A stretch of DNA of 45,152 nt from Acidisphaera sp035272265. Its GTDB lineage: Bacteria; Pseudomonadota; Alphaproteobacteria; Acetobacterales; Acetobacteraceae. The position numbers were made by a program, and so were the translations under genes. This document shows, in pieces, positions 16,732 through 25,682 of the stretch. The stretch's first letter is position 1. Every line of letters begins with the position of its first letter. The stretch lies in the NCBI GenBank assembly GCA_035272265.1, contig DATEQV010000411.1:1-45152 (forward strand), given 5' to 3'. The notes beneath the pieces are model-generated. The model was not told the origin of the DNA. It searched no databases and saw only the letters and a list, made by a program, of their open reading frames with translations.

Positions 16732-17667
16732 CCTGACGGAGCGGGGAACGAGCGCGCCGGCAAAGCGCTTGAGTCCCGCCCATTGCTGGGCGATGTAGCT
16801 GCCGGTGACCAACGCCTCGCTCGCAGAGGGATCGCCGGTCTCGACATAGGCGCGGCCGAAATCGGCCGTGCCGAACATCATGTCCCACCAGGGCAGCACG
16901 GCGCCGTAATTGCAGCTCCGCTCGCCGGCGGCGAGGATGCCGTGATGCGCGCGGTGGAAGCGCGGCGAGATCAGCAGACGCTCGCCGAGCCATCCGAACG
17001 ACACGCGGGCGTTCGCGTGGCTCAGGCTTTCGAGGAAGCGCAGCACCAGGACCAGGACCGGGAACTGCAGCGGCGGCACGCCGATCAGCAGCCCGACCAC
17101 CAGGAACCACAGCGACGCGATGATGTCGTCCAACAGGTGATTGCGGTCGTCGGACCAGAACGTCATCTGCCGCTGGGCGTGGTGCAGCGAATGCAGCGCC
17201 CACCACCAGCGGAACACGTGGCTGAACCGATGGCGCCAGTAGTCGGAGAAGTCGAGGATGATCACGTACAGCAGGAACGTCGGCACCGGGCGCCCGAGCA
17301 GGAATGGGAAGAAACCTTCCAGCGTCGGCGGCACGTAGCCGTGGTCGGTCAGCCAGCCGGACAGCATGACCTGCAGCTTGTAGAAAAGCACGAAAGTCAC
17401 CAGTGGCAGGATTCCGATCCGCGAAAGCAGCGTGTAGAACACATCCACTGCGACCGCCCGGTTGTCCGGCCAGCGCTCCACCGGCCGCCAGCGTTCCAGC
17501 GGCAGGCAGATGGCCAGGGTCAGGAACACCTGCACGACGCCATAGACCGCGACCAGCGCCCAGCCGTAGGCGACGTCCTCCCACTCCATCATGTCGAACC
17601 GATAGAGCAGCGGGATGAGCGCGTGCTCCTCGATCCAGCCGGCCGTGAGGTCGAACGGGTCAATCAT
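16681..17667 (-). CDS. Sterol desaturase / fatty acid hydroxylase family protein
   Basis: This 328-residue integral membrane di-iron enzyme has the three histidine clusters of the family: HRFSH, HSLHHAQ and HRAHH, with several membrane segments before and between them. Family members hydroxylate or desaturate sterols, fatty acids, carotenoids or ether lipids using O2; the substrate here cannot be read. It is the third gene of a minus-strand operon after an O-antigen-ligase-like protein and a beta-propeller, so a lipid or envelope role is likely. Confidence 0.85.
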   Translation of the reverse strand: MIDPFDLTAGWIEEHALIPLLYRFDMMEWEDVAYGWALVAVYGVVQVFLTLAICLPLERWRPVERWPDNRAVAVDVFYTLLSRIGILPLVTFVLFYKLQVMLSGWLTDHGYVPPTLEGFFPFLLGRPVPTFLLYVIILDFSDYWRHRFSHVFRWWWALHSLHHAQRQMTFWSDDRNHLLDDIIASLWFLVVGLLIGVPPLQFPVLVLVLRFLESLSHANARVSFGWLGERLLISPRFHRAHHGILAAGERSCNYGAVLPWWDMMFGTADFGRAYVETGDPSASEALVTGSYIAQQWAGLKRFAGALVPRSVRSHDRPGAVRLVGRTRE

Positions 17668-17703
17668 GTCGGCGCAGATATAGGCGCGACCGGGGCCGCG
17701 CCG

Positions 17704-18636
17704 CTACTCGCCGCTGGCGTTGAGAAAGATTCCGTGCGGCGAGCGGCCGACCTGGTAATGCGTGAGCACGCCGGTGCGTGGATCGAGCACGGCCACTTTC
17801 TCCGCAAAGCGCTGCGTGATCCACAGATCGCCATTGGGCGCGAAGCTGATGTCGTCGGGCCCGCCGGAAATCGCATAGGTGCGCCGGATCTCCAGCGTCG
17901 CCGGATCGAGCGCAGCCGTCGTGCCTTCCACTCGATTGTTGACATAAAGCGTATGGCCGTCGGGCGAGAGGAAAAGCTGGTGCGCGCCGCGTCCGGTGTG
18001 CACGCGCCGTTCCACGTGCCCGTCGACCGGATCGACGACGGACAACCCGTCCTCGCCCATGTTGGCGACCAGCACGCGGCCGTTCAGCCACAGGACGCCC
18101 GCTGGCGTCTTACCGGTCGGTTGCACCCACACGACCGCCATCCGGATCAGGTCGATCGCCGCCAGCTTGTCGGTGCCCTGCAGCGAGACATAGACCATCG
18201 AGCTGTCCGGGGCGTACGCCATGTGGCTCGGCATCGATGACAGCGGGAAGCGCTTGATCAGCGTGTATGTCGCCACGTCGTAGACATCGACCTGGTTGCG
18301 GGCGAGGCCGTTGACCACCAGGAACTTGCCATTGGGGCTGAAGCCGAGCTGGTAGGGATCGGCGCAGGGCACCCGGCGCTGCACGTCGCCCGTTGCGGGG
18401 TCGAGGAACAGCAACTGGTTGCCCGCGCTGTCGCCGATGATCAGCGACTTGCCGTCAGGGCTGAGCGCCCAATGGTGCGGCTCACGCAGCGCGGGAATCC
18501 GGCGAAGTTCGGCCCCGGTGCTCATGTCCAGGATGCTGACCGAGGCGGAGCCGGAGTTGATCACGAAGGCGACGCCATGCGCCTGCGCGGCGGCGGCGGA
18601 TATCAGCAGGAACGCGGCGGCAAGAATGCGGGTCAT
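17704..18636 (-). CDS. Secreted YVTN-type beta-propeller protein
   Basis: This 310-residue protein starts with a signal peptide (MTRILAAAFLLISAAAAQAH, cleavage after AQA). The mature part is built of about seven 40-residue repeats with the pattern SPDGK..., VLVANMGEDGLSVVDPVDGH and LYVNNRVEGTTAALDPAT, typical YVTN/Lp-type propeller blades. It should act in the periplasm as a binding or scaffolding protein. ATG 18636 overlaps the ligase stop (ATGA), and the desaturase follows after 36 bases. Confidence 0.85.
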   Translation of the reverse strand: MTRILAAAFLLISAAAAQAHGVAFVINSGSASVSILDMSTGAELRRIPALREPHHWALSPDGKSLIIGDSAGNQLLFLDPATGDVQRRVPCADPYQLGFSPNGKFLVVNGLARNQVDVYDVATYTLIKRFPLSSMPSHMAYAPDSSMVYVSLQGTDKLAAIDLIRMAVVWVQPTGKTPAGVLWLNGRVLVANMGEDGLSVVDPVDGHVERRVHTGRGAHQLFLSPDGHTLYVNNRVEGTTAALDPATLEIRRTYAISGGPDDISFAPNGDLWITQRFAEKVAVLDPRTGVLTHYQVGRSPHGIFLNASGE

Positions 18637-19988
18637 GCGCTCTCCAGAACAGGCTGAGCGAGCCGGGCCTGCGCGCTCCCGGCCCCGCCCGCGAAGGCGG
18701 CGGAGACCCAGGTGAACAGCACGCTGGCCGTGGTCGCGATCAACACGTTGTCGGTATACGCATGCACAGCGAATCCGGCCATGACCAGCCGCAATACCAC
18801 CCGCTCGGTCGGTGAGAGGCGGCGCGTGTGCCACCACGTCCAGGCGACGAACATCACGACCAGTAGCCCCAGCCCCAGCCAGCCGCCGTCGACTCCGATC
18901 CGCAGGTACTCGTTGTGCGCGGCGGTGGTGCCGAGCAGCCGCGCAAGCGGGTCGTCCTCGGCCACCAGCACTTTGCCCGCACCCACACCCCAGCCGACCC
19001 ATGGGGAGGCGTCGCGCACATCCCGAAAGATGGGCCAGATCAGGTCGCGGCCGGACAGCCCGGCCTCGTCGCCGCGCAGGATGCCGAGCAGCCGGATGCC
19101 GCTCGCCTCTTCCGACAGGGCGACCAGAGCCACCAGCGCCAACCCGGCGGTCACCAGCAGCGCCGCGCGGCGGACGGCTGGGAACGCCGGCGCCGGTGCC
19201 AACACCAGTGCCAGCACCGTCACCACACTGGCGATCGCCAGCGGCCCGCGCGCACCCGTCAGGGCCAGGATCGCGAAGTTCACTCCGAGCAACACGATGT
19301 CGCGCCGGCGGCCTCCCAGGAGGAGTGCCAGCAGGCTGGCCCAGATTCCCGCCATCGCGAAGCCGGCCAGGAAGGCCGGGTGTCCGGGCCCCGCCAGCCG
19401 CAGCCCCGTCTGCCCGGTGAACAGCGGCCGCACGCCCAACGCCCCGAGCACCATCCCCAGCAGCAGGGCGAACAGCGGGATCAGCTGAACCGATCGAGCG
19501 ACGGCGCGCGACCAGCGCCGGGGCAGGTTGGCGAAAGAAAAGGCGAACGGCGCTGCCGAGCCGAGCAACGACCGGAGGCTCTCGCCGAGGGACAAGCTCG
19601 GATGCAGCCCATGCGCGAGGCCCAGCCCGAACATAGCGAGGAAGGCGAATCCGGGGTTGAACGGATCGGGCCGGATGCACCAGCGCGCCACACAGCAGCC
19701 GAGCACTGCCAGCCCGGCCAGCTTCATCGCCGCGATGATCGTCGGTCCATCGCTCCACAGATCGCCGAGCCACATGTCAGGCATCGTGCCGACCGCGAAA
19801 AGCCAGGCCACGGTCGCCGCCGTCGGCGCGGCAAGAACGACCAGACCGATGCATAGAACCGCGGCAGCCGTCAGGGCGATGAGGAACAGGCCCGGCGCGA
19901 CGGCGGCGGCGGCCGCCGCGACGGCAAGCCCGCCGGCACCGATCATCGCAGCCCGGCTTAACCCCGGCACGGACGCCCGGATCAACAT
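18633..19988 (-). CDS. O-antigen ligase/polymerase-like membrane protein
   Basis: This 451-residue protein has about ten to twelve hydrophobic segments and a large periplasmic loop with the Wzy_C/WaaL signature HNEYLRIGVDGGWLGL near residue 370. Members join polysaccharide to lipid A-core or polymerise repeats. It leads a minus-strand operon and is divergent from urtA with a 134-base spacer. No glycosyltransferases are nearby, so the sugar substrate is unclear. An Ala run near the N-terminus comes from a GGC/GCC-rich palindromic stretch at about 19900. Confidence 0.8.
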   Translation of the reverse strand: MLIRASVPGLSRAAMIGAGGLAVAAAAAAVAPGLFLIALTAAAVLCIGLVVLAAPTAATVAWLFAVGTMPDMWLGDLWSDGPTIIAAMKLAGLAVLGCCVARWCIRPDPFNPGFAFLAMFGLGLAHGLHPSLSLGESLRSLLGSAAPFAFSFANLPRRWSRAVARSVQLIPLFALLLGMVLGALGVRPLFTGQTGLRLAGPGHPAFLAGFAMAGIWASLLALLLGGRRRDIVLLGVNFAILALTGARGPLAIASVVTVLALVLAPAPAFPAVRRAALLVTAGLALVALVALSEEASGIRLLGILRGDEAGLSGRDLIWPIFRDVRDASPWVGWGVGAGKVLVAEDDPLARLLGTTAAHNEYLRIGVDGGWLGLGLLVVMFVAWTWWHTRRLSPTERVVLRLVMAGFAVHAYTDNVLIATTASVLFTWVSAAFAGGAGSAQARLAQPVLESA

Positions 19989-20050
19989 CGCGGCTCGGTA
20001 GCACGGATCAGCCGAACTGTTCTACCTGAAGTTGTGTGGCCTGAACGCCG

Positions 20051-20066
20051 TGGCACAGGAGTTGCT
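20051..20066 (+). promoter_or_regulatory. Sigma-54 promoter of the urt-ure operon
   Basis: TGGCAC (20051-20056), five bases, then TTGCT (20062-20066) match the -24/-12 consensus TGGCAC-N5-TTGCW, with GG and GC exactly 10 bases apart. It lies 57 bases before the urtA ATG, oriented toward it. Sigma-54 control by NtrC is known for urea and urease genes under nitrogen limitation. I did not find a convincing NtrC dyad upstream. Confidence 0.7.
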
Positions 20067-20075
20067 GCCCCCTTG

Positions 20076-20098
20076 CCCGCCGGCTCGGTGCCGGCGGG
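20076..20098 (+). promoter_or_regulatory. Perfect hairpin in the urtA leader
   Basis: CCCGCCGGC pairs perfectly with GCCGGCGGG around a 5-base TCGGT loop. It lies between the sigma-54 promoter and the urtA ribosome site (AGGAA just before ATG 20123), so it would be at or near the 5' end of the transcript. There is no T tract, so it is not a standard terminator; a stability or control element is possible. Confidence 0.55.
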
Positions 20099-20122
20099 TC
20101 ATACGGGGGACACACAGGAACC

Positions 20123-21436
20123 ATGCTCATCGCAACTCTGCGGCCCAGCCTGAAACGGCTGCGGGCCGCTGCCCTTGCTTGCGCATTCGCGTGTTTCGGC
20201 TTGGCACAGGTGGCGCGGGCCGAGGAGCCGCCAATCAAGATCGGCATCCTGCACTCGCTCTCGGGCACGATGGCGATCAGCGAGACGACGTTGAAGGACG
20301 TCATGCTCATGCTGATCGATGAGCAGAACAAGAAGGGCGGCGTGCTGGGCCGCAAGCTTGAGGCGGTCGTCGTCGACCCGGCGTCCAACTGGCCGCTGTT
20401 CAACGAGAAGGCGCGCGAGCTGATCAGCGTCGATCACGTCGCGGTGGTGTTCGGATGCTGGACCTCGGTCTCGCGCAAATCCGTGCTGCCGGTGTTCAAG
20501 GAACTCGACAGCATCCTGTTCTACCCCGTCCAGTACGAGGGTGAGGAAAGCGAGCGCAACGTGTTCTACACGGGTGCCGCGCCGAACCAGCAGGCGATCC
20601 CGGCGGTCGATTACCTGATGAACGAGGAGAAGGTGCAGCGCTGGGTGCTGGCCGGCACCGACTACGTCTATCCGCGCACCACCAACAAGATCCTGGAAGC
20701 GTATCTGCGGTCCAAGGGCGTCAAGCCCGAGGACATCATGATCAACTACACGCCGTTCGGGCAAAGCGACTGGCAGAGCATCGTCGCCCAGATCAAGCGC
20801 TTCGGCTCGGCGGGCAAAAAGACGGCGGTGGTGTCCACCATCAACGGCGACGCCAACGTGCCGTTCTACAAAGAGCTTGGCGCCCAAGGCATCAAGGCGA
20901 CCGACATTCCGGTGGTGGCGTTCTCGGTCGGCGAAGAAGAGGTGGCCGGTATCGACACCAAGCCGCTGGTCGGACACCTGGCCGCCTGGAACTACTTCGA
21001 GAGCGTCGACACGCCCCAGAACAAGGCGTTCATCGCCGAGTGGCAGGCGTTCACGCACAACCCCAAACGCGTGACCAATGACCCGATGGAAGCGCACTAC
21101 ATCGGCTTCAACATGTGGGTGAAGGCGGTCGAGAAGGCAGGCACGACCGACCCGGACAAGGTGATCGACGCGCTGATCGGCGTGTCGGTGCCGAACCTGT
21201 CGGGCGGCTACGCGGCGATGATGCCGAACCACCACATCACCAAGCCCGTGCTGATCGGCGAGATCGAGGACAACGGCCAGTTCAACATCGTCACCGAGAC
21301 GCCGGGCCTGATCGTGGCGCAGGAGTGGTCGCCGTATCTGGAGGGCTCGCGCGATCTGATCGCGGACTGGCGCCCGCCGATGTCGTGCGGCAACTTCAAC
21401 GTCAAGACCGGCAAGTGCGGAGGGGCTACGCAGTAG
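20123..21436 (+). CDS. urtA: Urea ABC transporter substrate-binding protein
   Basis: This 437-residue periplasmic protein starts with a signal peptide ending QVARA and continues IKIGILHSLSGTMAISE, the start of type I periplasmic-binding (Leu/Ile/Val-like) proteins of the urea class. UrtA-typical segments include VVDPASNWPLFNEKARELIS, CWTSVSRKSVLPVFKE and VQYEGEESERNVFYTGAAPN. It captures urea for UrtBC. It is the first gene after the sigma-54 promoter; urtB starts 7 bases after its stop. Confidence 0.93.
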   Translation: MLIATLRPSLKRLRAAALACAFACFGLAQVARAEEPPIKIGILHSLSGTMAISETTLKDVMLMLIDEQNKKGGVLGRKLEAVVVDPASNWPLFNEKARELISVDHVAVVFGCWTSVSRKSVLPVFKELDSILFYPVQYEGEESERNVFYTGAAPNQQAIPAVDYLMNEEKVQRWVLAGTDYVYPRTTNKILEAYLRSKGVKPEDIMINYTPFGQSDWQSIVAQIKRFGSAGKKTAVVSTINGDANVPFYKELGAQGIKATDIPVVAFSVGEEEVAGIDTKPLVGHLAAWNYFESVDTPQNKAFIAEWQAFTHNPKRVTNDPMEAHYIGFNMWVKAVEKAGTTDPDKVIDALIGVSVPNLSGGYAAMMPNHHITKPVLIGEIEDNGQFNIVTETPGLIVAQEWSPYLEGSRDLIADWRPPMSCGNFNVKTGKCGGATQ

Positions 21437-21443
21437 GCCCGTC

Positions 21444-23135
21444 GTGACGCACTTCGTCGTGGCCGCGCTTGGCCCGGCCATTTACGACCTTGGTTGTCGA
21501 AGGAAGACCGCGCATGGCCGGCAGCTTGCCGGCCATGCCGGCGCCCGGTTTCGGCGGTGCGCGGTCGCCCTGCTCGTCGCGGTCGGATTGCTCTTCCTCG
21601 CACCGATAGCCCGCGCGCAGGACGATCCGCTCGCCGCACTCGGTTCCGGCAGCTTCGACGGGGTGCGTCAGGGCGTCGACACGCTCGCGATCTCCGGCAA
21701 TCCCCGCGCGGCGACCATCCTGAGCGCCTTGCAGGATGGCAAGCTCTATCTGCGCGGTGACCACGCGCTGTTCATCAAGCAGGGCGACGGCAGTTACGTA
21801 GTCGCCGGTACCGGCCAGCCGGCGCCGGACCCCGGCGACCTCAAGCCCGTCCGAGTCAACAATGCCGTGCGGCGCTCGCTTGATGCGGCACTCGGTGCGC
21901 TCCGTCTGTTCGCGCCGGATGCGGCCACGCGTGCCCAAGCGGCCGAGGCGGTGTTCCACTCGCGCGACGCGGCCGCGATCCCGGCACTCAATCGCGCGCT
22001 CGCGAAAGAAAGTGATCCCGACGTGAAGCGGACGATGGAGCAGGCGCGCGCCGCCGCCCTGCTCACCGCCAATGACGCGTCGGACGCCGATCGGATCGCC
22101 GCGATCGCCGTGATCCGCGCGCGGGGTGACCTCGAGGCGCGCAGCATGCTCGACTCCCTCTCCGGCCAGCCGCCGGCCGTCGCCGCCGCTGCCGCCGAGG
22201 CAGTGAGCGCGATCGATTTCCGCCTGCGTATCTGGAATCTGGTTCAGAGTGCCTATTACGGCCTGTCGCTCGGCTCGGTGCTGCTGCTCGCCGCCGCCGG
22301 TCTCGCCATCACCTTTGGCGTGATGGGCGTCATCAACATGGCGCACGGCGAGGTCGTGATGATCGGTGCCTACGTCACGTTTGTCGTGCAGCAATTGTTC
22401 CGGGCCTACGCGCCGCCAGACCTGTTCGGCCTTAGCATCCCGGTGGCAATCCCCTTCGCCTTCGTTGTCGCCGGCCTCGTTGGCATCGCAATCGAGCGCT
22501 TCCTGATCCGCTTCCTGTATGGCCGACCGCTGGAAACGCTCTTGGCCACCTTCGGACTCTCGCTGATCCTGCAGCAGACGGTGCGATCGATCTTCGGAGC
22601 GAGCAACCGCGACGTCGCGACCCCGAACTGGATGAGCGGCGCCACTCAGCTCGGCGGCATCCAGCTCACCTATGACCGGCTCTACATCATCGTCTTCGCC
22701 TTCGCGGTGCTGTTCGCGCTGATGGCAGCACTCCGCTACACGCCGCTCGGCCTGCAGATGCGGGCCGTGACGCAGAACCGCCGGATGGCGGCAGCCATGG
22801 GAATCCGCACGCCCTGGGTCGATGCGCTGACGTTCGGGCTCGGGTCGGGTGTCGCCGGGATGGCTGGCGTGGCACTCAGCCAGATCGACAACGTCTCGCC
22901 CAACCTAGGCCAGGGTTACATCATCGACAGCTTCATGGTCGTGGTGTTCGGCGGCGTCGGCAACCTGTGGGGCACCGCGCTCGGCGCCCTGACGCTCGGC
23001 ATCGTCAACAAGTTCCTCGAACCGGTGTCGGGCGCAGTGCTGGGCAAGATCGTCGTGCTGGTGCTGCTGATCCTGTTCATCCAACGCCGCCCGCGCGGGA
23101 TGTTCCCGCTGAAGGGCCGGGCGGTCGAGGCATGA
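21444..23135 (+). CDS. urtB: Urea ABC transporter permease UrtB
   Basis: This 563-residue permease has an N-terminal signal-like segment and a soluble helical-repeat region (about residues 50-255) before the membrane part. That long N-extension is usual in UrtB. The permease part begins AYYGLSLGSVLLLAAAGLAI and includes GVMGVINMAHGEVVMIGAYV, the LivH-type motif, and FGGVGNLWGTALGALTLGI. GTG 21444 is used; no better in-frame start was evident. The stop overlaps urtC (ATGA). Confidence 0.92.
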   Translation: MTHFVVAALGPAIYDLGCRRKTAHGRQLAGHAGARFRRCAVALLVAVGLLFLAPIARAQDDPLAALGSGSFDGVRQGVDTLAISGNPRAATILSALQDGKLYLRGDHALFIKQGDGSYVVAGTGQPAPDPGDLKPVRVNNAVRRSLDAALGALRLFAPDAATRAQAAEAVFHSRDAAAIPALNRALAKESDPDVKRTMEQARAAALLTANDASDADRIAAIAVIRARGDLEARSMLDSLSGQPPAVAAAAAEAVSAIDFRLRIWNLVQSAYYGLSLGSVLLLAAAGLAITFGVMGVINMAHGEVVMIGAYVTFVVQQLFRAYAPPDLFGLSIPVAIPFAFVVAGLVGIAIERFLIRFLYGRPLETLLATFGLSLILQQTVRSIFGASNRDVATPNWMSGATQLGGIQLTYDRLYIIVFAFAVLFALMAALRYTPLGLQMRAVTQNRRMAAAMGIRTPWVDALTFGLGSGVAGMAGVALSQIDNVSPNLGQGYIIDSFMVVVFGGVGNLWGTALGALTLGIVNKFLEPVSGAVLGKIVVLVLLILFIQRRPRGMFPLKGRAVEA

Positions 23136-24226
23136 AGACGGCCCTGACCCCGGTGCTGCTCATCGGCGGCGCCTTGTTGCTGGCCGGTCTCAATCTGACC
23201 GACCATGCGCCTACCTACGCGGTTGCATTGGCGGGCAAGTATCTCTGCTTTGCGATGCTCGCGCTCGCGGTCGATCTGGTGTGGGGCTTCGCCGGCATCC
23301 TCACGCTGGGACATGCCGCGTTCTTCGCGCTCGGCGGCTACGCTATGGGCATGTACTTGATGCGGCAGATCGGCACGCGCGGCGTCTACGCCAATCCGAT
23401 CCTGCCGGACTTCATGGTGTTCCTGAACTGGAAATACCTGCCCTGGTACTGGCACGGCTTCGAGTTCCTCCCGTTCGCGCTCGTCATGGCGATGCTGGTT
23501 CCGGGCGTGCTGGCCTTCGTGTTCGGCTTCCTTGCGTTCCGCAGCCGTGTCACGGGCGTTTATCTCTCCATCATCACGCAGGCGCTGACCTTCGCGCTGA
23601 TGCTGGCATTCTTCCGCAACGACATGGGCTTCGGCGGCAACAACGGGCTGACCGACTTCAAGGACATTCTTGGCTTCAACGTGCAGGCGGACGCGACCCG
23701 CTGCTTTCTGCTGGTGCTCTCGGCGGTGGTGCTGTCGCTGATGTTCCTGCTGTCGCGCTACGTGGTGACGTGCCGGTTCGGCAAGGTGCTGATCGCCGTA
23801 CGCGACGCGGAGAGCCGCACCCGCTTCCTCGGATACCGGCCCGAGCGCTACAAGTTGCTGGTTTTCGTGCTCTCCGCAGTCATGGCGGGCATCGGTGGCG
23901 CGCTCTACGTGCCGCAGGTCGGCATCATCAATCCGAGCGAATTCGCGCCTGCCAACTCCATCGAGGCGGTGATCTGGGTCGCGGTTGGTGGCCGCGGCAC
24001 ATTGTCAGGCGCAATCCTGGGCGCGCTGCTGGTCAATCTGGCGAAGACCTATTTCACCGGCGCGTTCCCCGAATTGTGGCTCTATGCGCTGGGTGGGCTG
24101 TTCATCTTCGTCACGCTGTTCATGCCGCAGGGCATCGTTGGGCTGCTCCGCTGGCGCAGGCCCGCACGCTCGCCGGCCGCCGTCAGCGCCGAGGCCGAGG
24201 TCGTCGGCCCAGAGGTGGCGGGATGA
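23132..24226 (+). CDS. urtC: Urea ABC transporter permease UrtC
   Basis: This 364-residue LivM-type permease has about ten hydrophobic segments. Typical motifs are VDLVWGFAGILTLGHAAFFA near the N-terminus, FRSRVTGVYLSIITQALTFA, and the C-terminal VAVGGRGTLSGAILGALLVN. It pairs with UrtB to form the membrane channel. ATG 23132 overlaps the urtB stop (ATGA), and its own stop overlaps urtD. Confidence 0.93.
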   Translation: MKTALTPVLLIGGALLLAGLNLTDHAPTYAVALAGKYLCFAMLALAVDLVWGFAGILTLGHAAFFALGGYAMGMYLMRQIGTRGVYANPILPDFMVFLNWKYLPWYWHGFEFLPFALVMAMLVPGVLAFVFGFLAFRSRVTGVYLSIITQALTFALMLAFFRNDMGFGGNNGLTDFKDILGFNVQADATRCFLLVLSAVVLSLMFLLSRYVVTCRFGKVLIAVRDAESRTRFLGYRPERYKLLVFVLSAVMAGIGGALYVPQVGIINPSEFAPANSIEAVIWVAVGGRGTLSGAILGALLVNLAKTYFTGAFPELWLYALGGLFIFVTLFMPQGIVGLLRWRRPARSPAAVSAEAEVVGPEVAG

Positions 24227-24984
24227 GCGGCGCCATCGGCGCGGTCGCGGACACCATCCTTTACCTGGACGGCGTATCGGTGAGCTTCGACGGTTTCCGC
24301 GCCCTCAACGACTTGGCGCTGGTGATGCGCCCGGGCGAGATGCGCGCGGTGATCGGCCCGAACGGCGCCGGCAAGACCACGATGATGGACGTGATCACCG
24401 GCAAGACTCGTCCGGACACCGGCCGCGTGATCTTCCGTGCGGATACCGACCTGACGAAGCTTGACGAGCCCGCCATTGCGCAGCTCGGCATCGGCCGCAA
24501 GTTCCAGAAGCCGACCGTGTTCGAGCCGCTGACGGTGTGGGAGAACCTGTTGCTGGCGCTCGCCGGCGACCGGGGGACGTTTTTCACGCTCCGGGCGCGG
24601 GAGACAGCCGAGGAACGCACACGGATCGACGAGATCCTGCAAACGACGCGTCTGACGGAGCAGCGCAAGCGGCGGGCGGGCGATCTGAGCCATGGACAGA
24701 AGCAGTGGCTGGAGATCGGCATGCTGCTGGCTCAGGAGCCGCAGCTGCTGCTGGTCGATGAGCCAGTGGCCGGCATGACGGACGCAGAGACCGAACAGAC
24801 CGCCGAACTGCTGCGCGAGATCAACCGCACCCGGACCGTCGTCGTAGTGGAGCACGACATGGCGTTCGTGCGCGCCCTGGACGTGAAGGTCACCGTGCTG
24901 CACGAGGGCAGCGTGCTGAGCGAGGGCACGATCGACCACGTCAGCGAGGACCCGAAAGTCATCGAGGTCTATCTCGGTCGATGA
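24223..24984 (+). CDS. urtD: Urea ABC transporter ATP-binding protein UrtD
   Basis: This 253-residue ATPase of the LivG type has Walker A GPNGAGKTT (about residues 43-51), signature LSHGQKQW, Walker B LLLVDEP and the H-loop VEHDMAFV. The LSHGQKQWLEI signature, rather than LSGG, is typical of UrtD. It couples ATP hydrolysis to urea import together with UrtE. It overlaps both neighbours by 4 bases. Confidence 0.93.
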   Translation: MSGAIGAVADTILYLDGVSVSFDGFRALNDLALVMRPGEMRAVIGPNGAGKTTMMDVITGKTRPDTGRVIFRADTDLTKLDEPAIAQLGIGRKFQKPTVFEPLTVWENLLLALAGDRGTFFTLRARETAEERTRIDEILQTTRLTEQRKRRAGDLSHGQKQWLEIGMLLAQEPQLLLVDEPVAGMTDAETEQTAELLREINRTRTVVVVEHDMAFVRALDVKVTVLHEGSVLSEGTIDHVSEDPKVIEVYLGR

Positions 24985-25682
24985 GCGCGCTGTCCGTCGA
25001 GAACGTGAATCTTCACTACGGCGCCGCGATCGCGCTGCGGGACGTGTCGGTGACGGCCGATCGCGGGGCGGTGACCTGCATCCTCGGCCGCAACGGCGTG
25101 GGCAAGACGTCGCTGCTGCGGGCGATCGTCGGCGCGCATCCGATCAGCAGCGGCGACATCAGGTGGGAAGGCGTGAGCATCGTCCGGCTGCCCACCTACG
25201 ATCGCGCCCGACGCGGCATCGCCTGGGTGCCGCAGGGCCGCGACATCTTCCCGCTACTTACCGTGCGCGAGAACCTGGAGACGGGCTTCGCCGTACTTCC
25301 CCGCGCGCAGCGCCGCGTGCCCGACGAGATTTTCGACCTCTTCCCGGTGCTGAAGACCATGCTCCGCCGTCGGGGCGGCGACCTTTCGGGCGGCCAGCAG
25401 CAGCAGCTGGCGATTGGCCGCGCGCTGGTCACCAAGCCGCGCCTGCTGGTCCTGGACGAGCCGACCGAGGGCATCCAGCCCAGCATCATCAAGGATATCG
25501 GCCGGGTGATCGCGCTCTTGCGCAACCGCGGCGACATGGCGATCCTGCTGGTCGAGCAATACTACGACTTCGCCCGCGAGCTCGCGCAGACGATTGTCGT
25601 TATGGATCGCGGGGACGTCGTTATGGCCGGCAAGCGAGAGGAACTCGACGAACAGGATGTACGACGGCGCTTGTCCGTCTAA
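24981..25682 (+). CDS. urtE: Urea ABC transporter ATP-binding protein UrtE
   Basis: This 233-residue LivF-type ATPase has Walker A GRNGVGKTS, signature LSGGQQQQ, Walker B LLVLDEP followed by TEGIQPSIIKDIG, and the H-loop VEQYYDFA. TEGIQPS is a hallmark of UrtE. ATG 24981 overlaps the urtD stop, and the 3' end overlaps the start of ureD by 26 bases, linking transport to the urease genes. Confidence 0.93.
   Translation: MSALSVENVNLHYGAAIALRDVSVTADRGAVTCILGRNGVGKTSLLRAIVGAHPISSGDIRWEGVSIVRLPTYDRARRGIAWVPQGRDIFPLLTVRENLETGFAVLPRAQRRVPDEIFDLFPVLKTMLRRRGGDLSGGQQQQLAIGRALVTKPRLLVLDEPTEGIQPSIIKDIGRVIALLRNRGDMAILLVEQYYDFARELAQTIVVMDRGDVVMAGKREELDEQDVRRRLSV

Noticed and set aside
19989..20050. NtrC binding dyad upstream of the sigma-54 promoter
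   Set aside because: Only loose GCAC half-sites are present; none forms a TGCAC-N-GTGCA palindrome.
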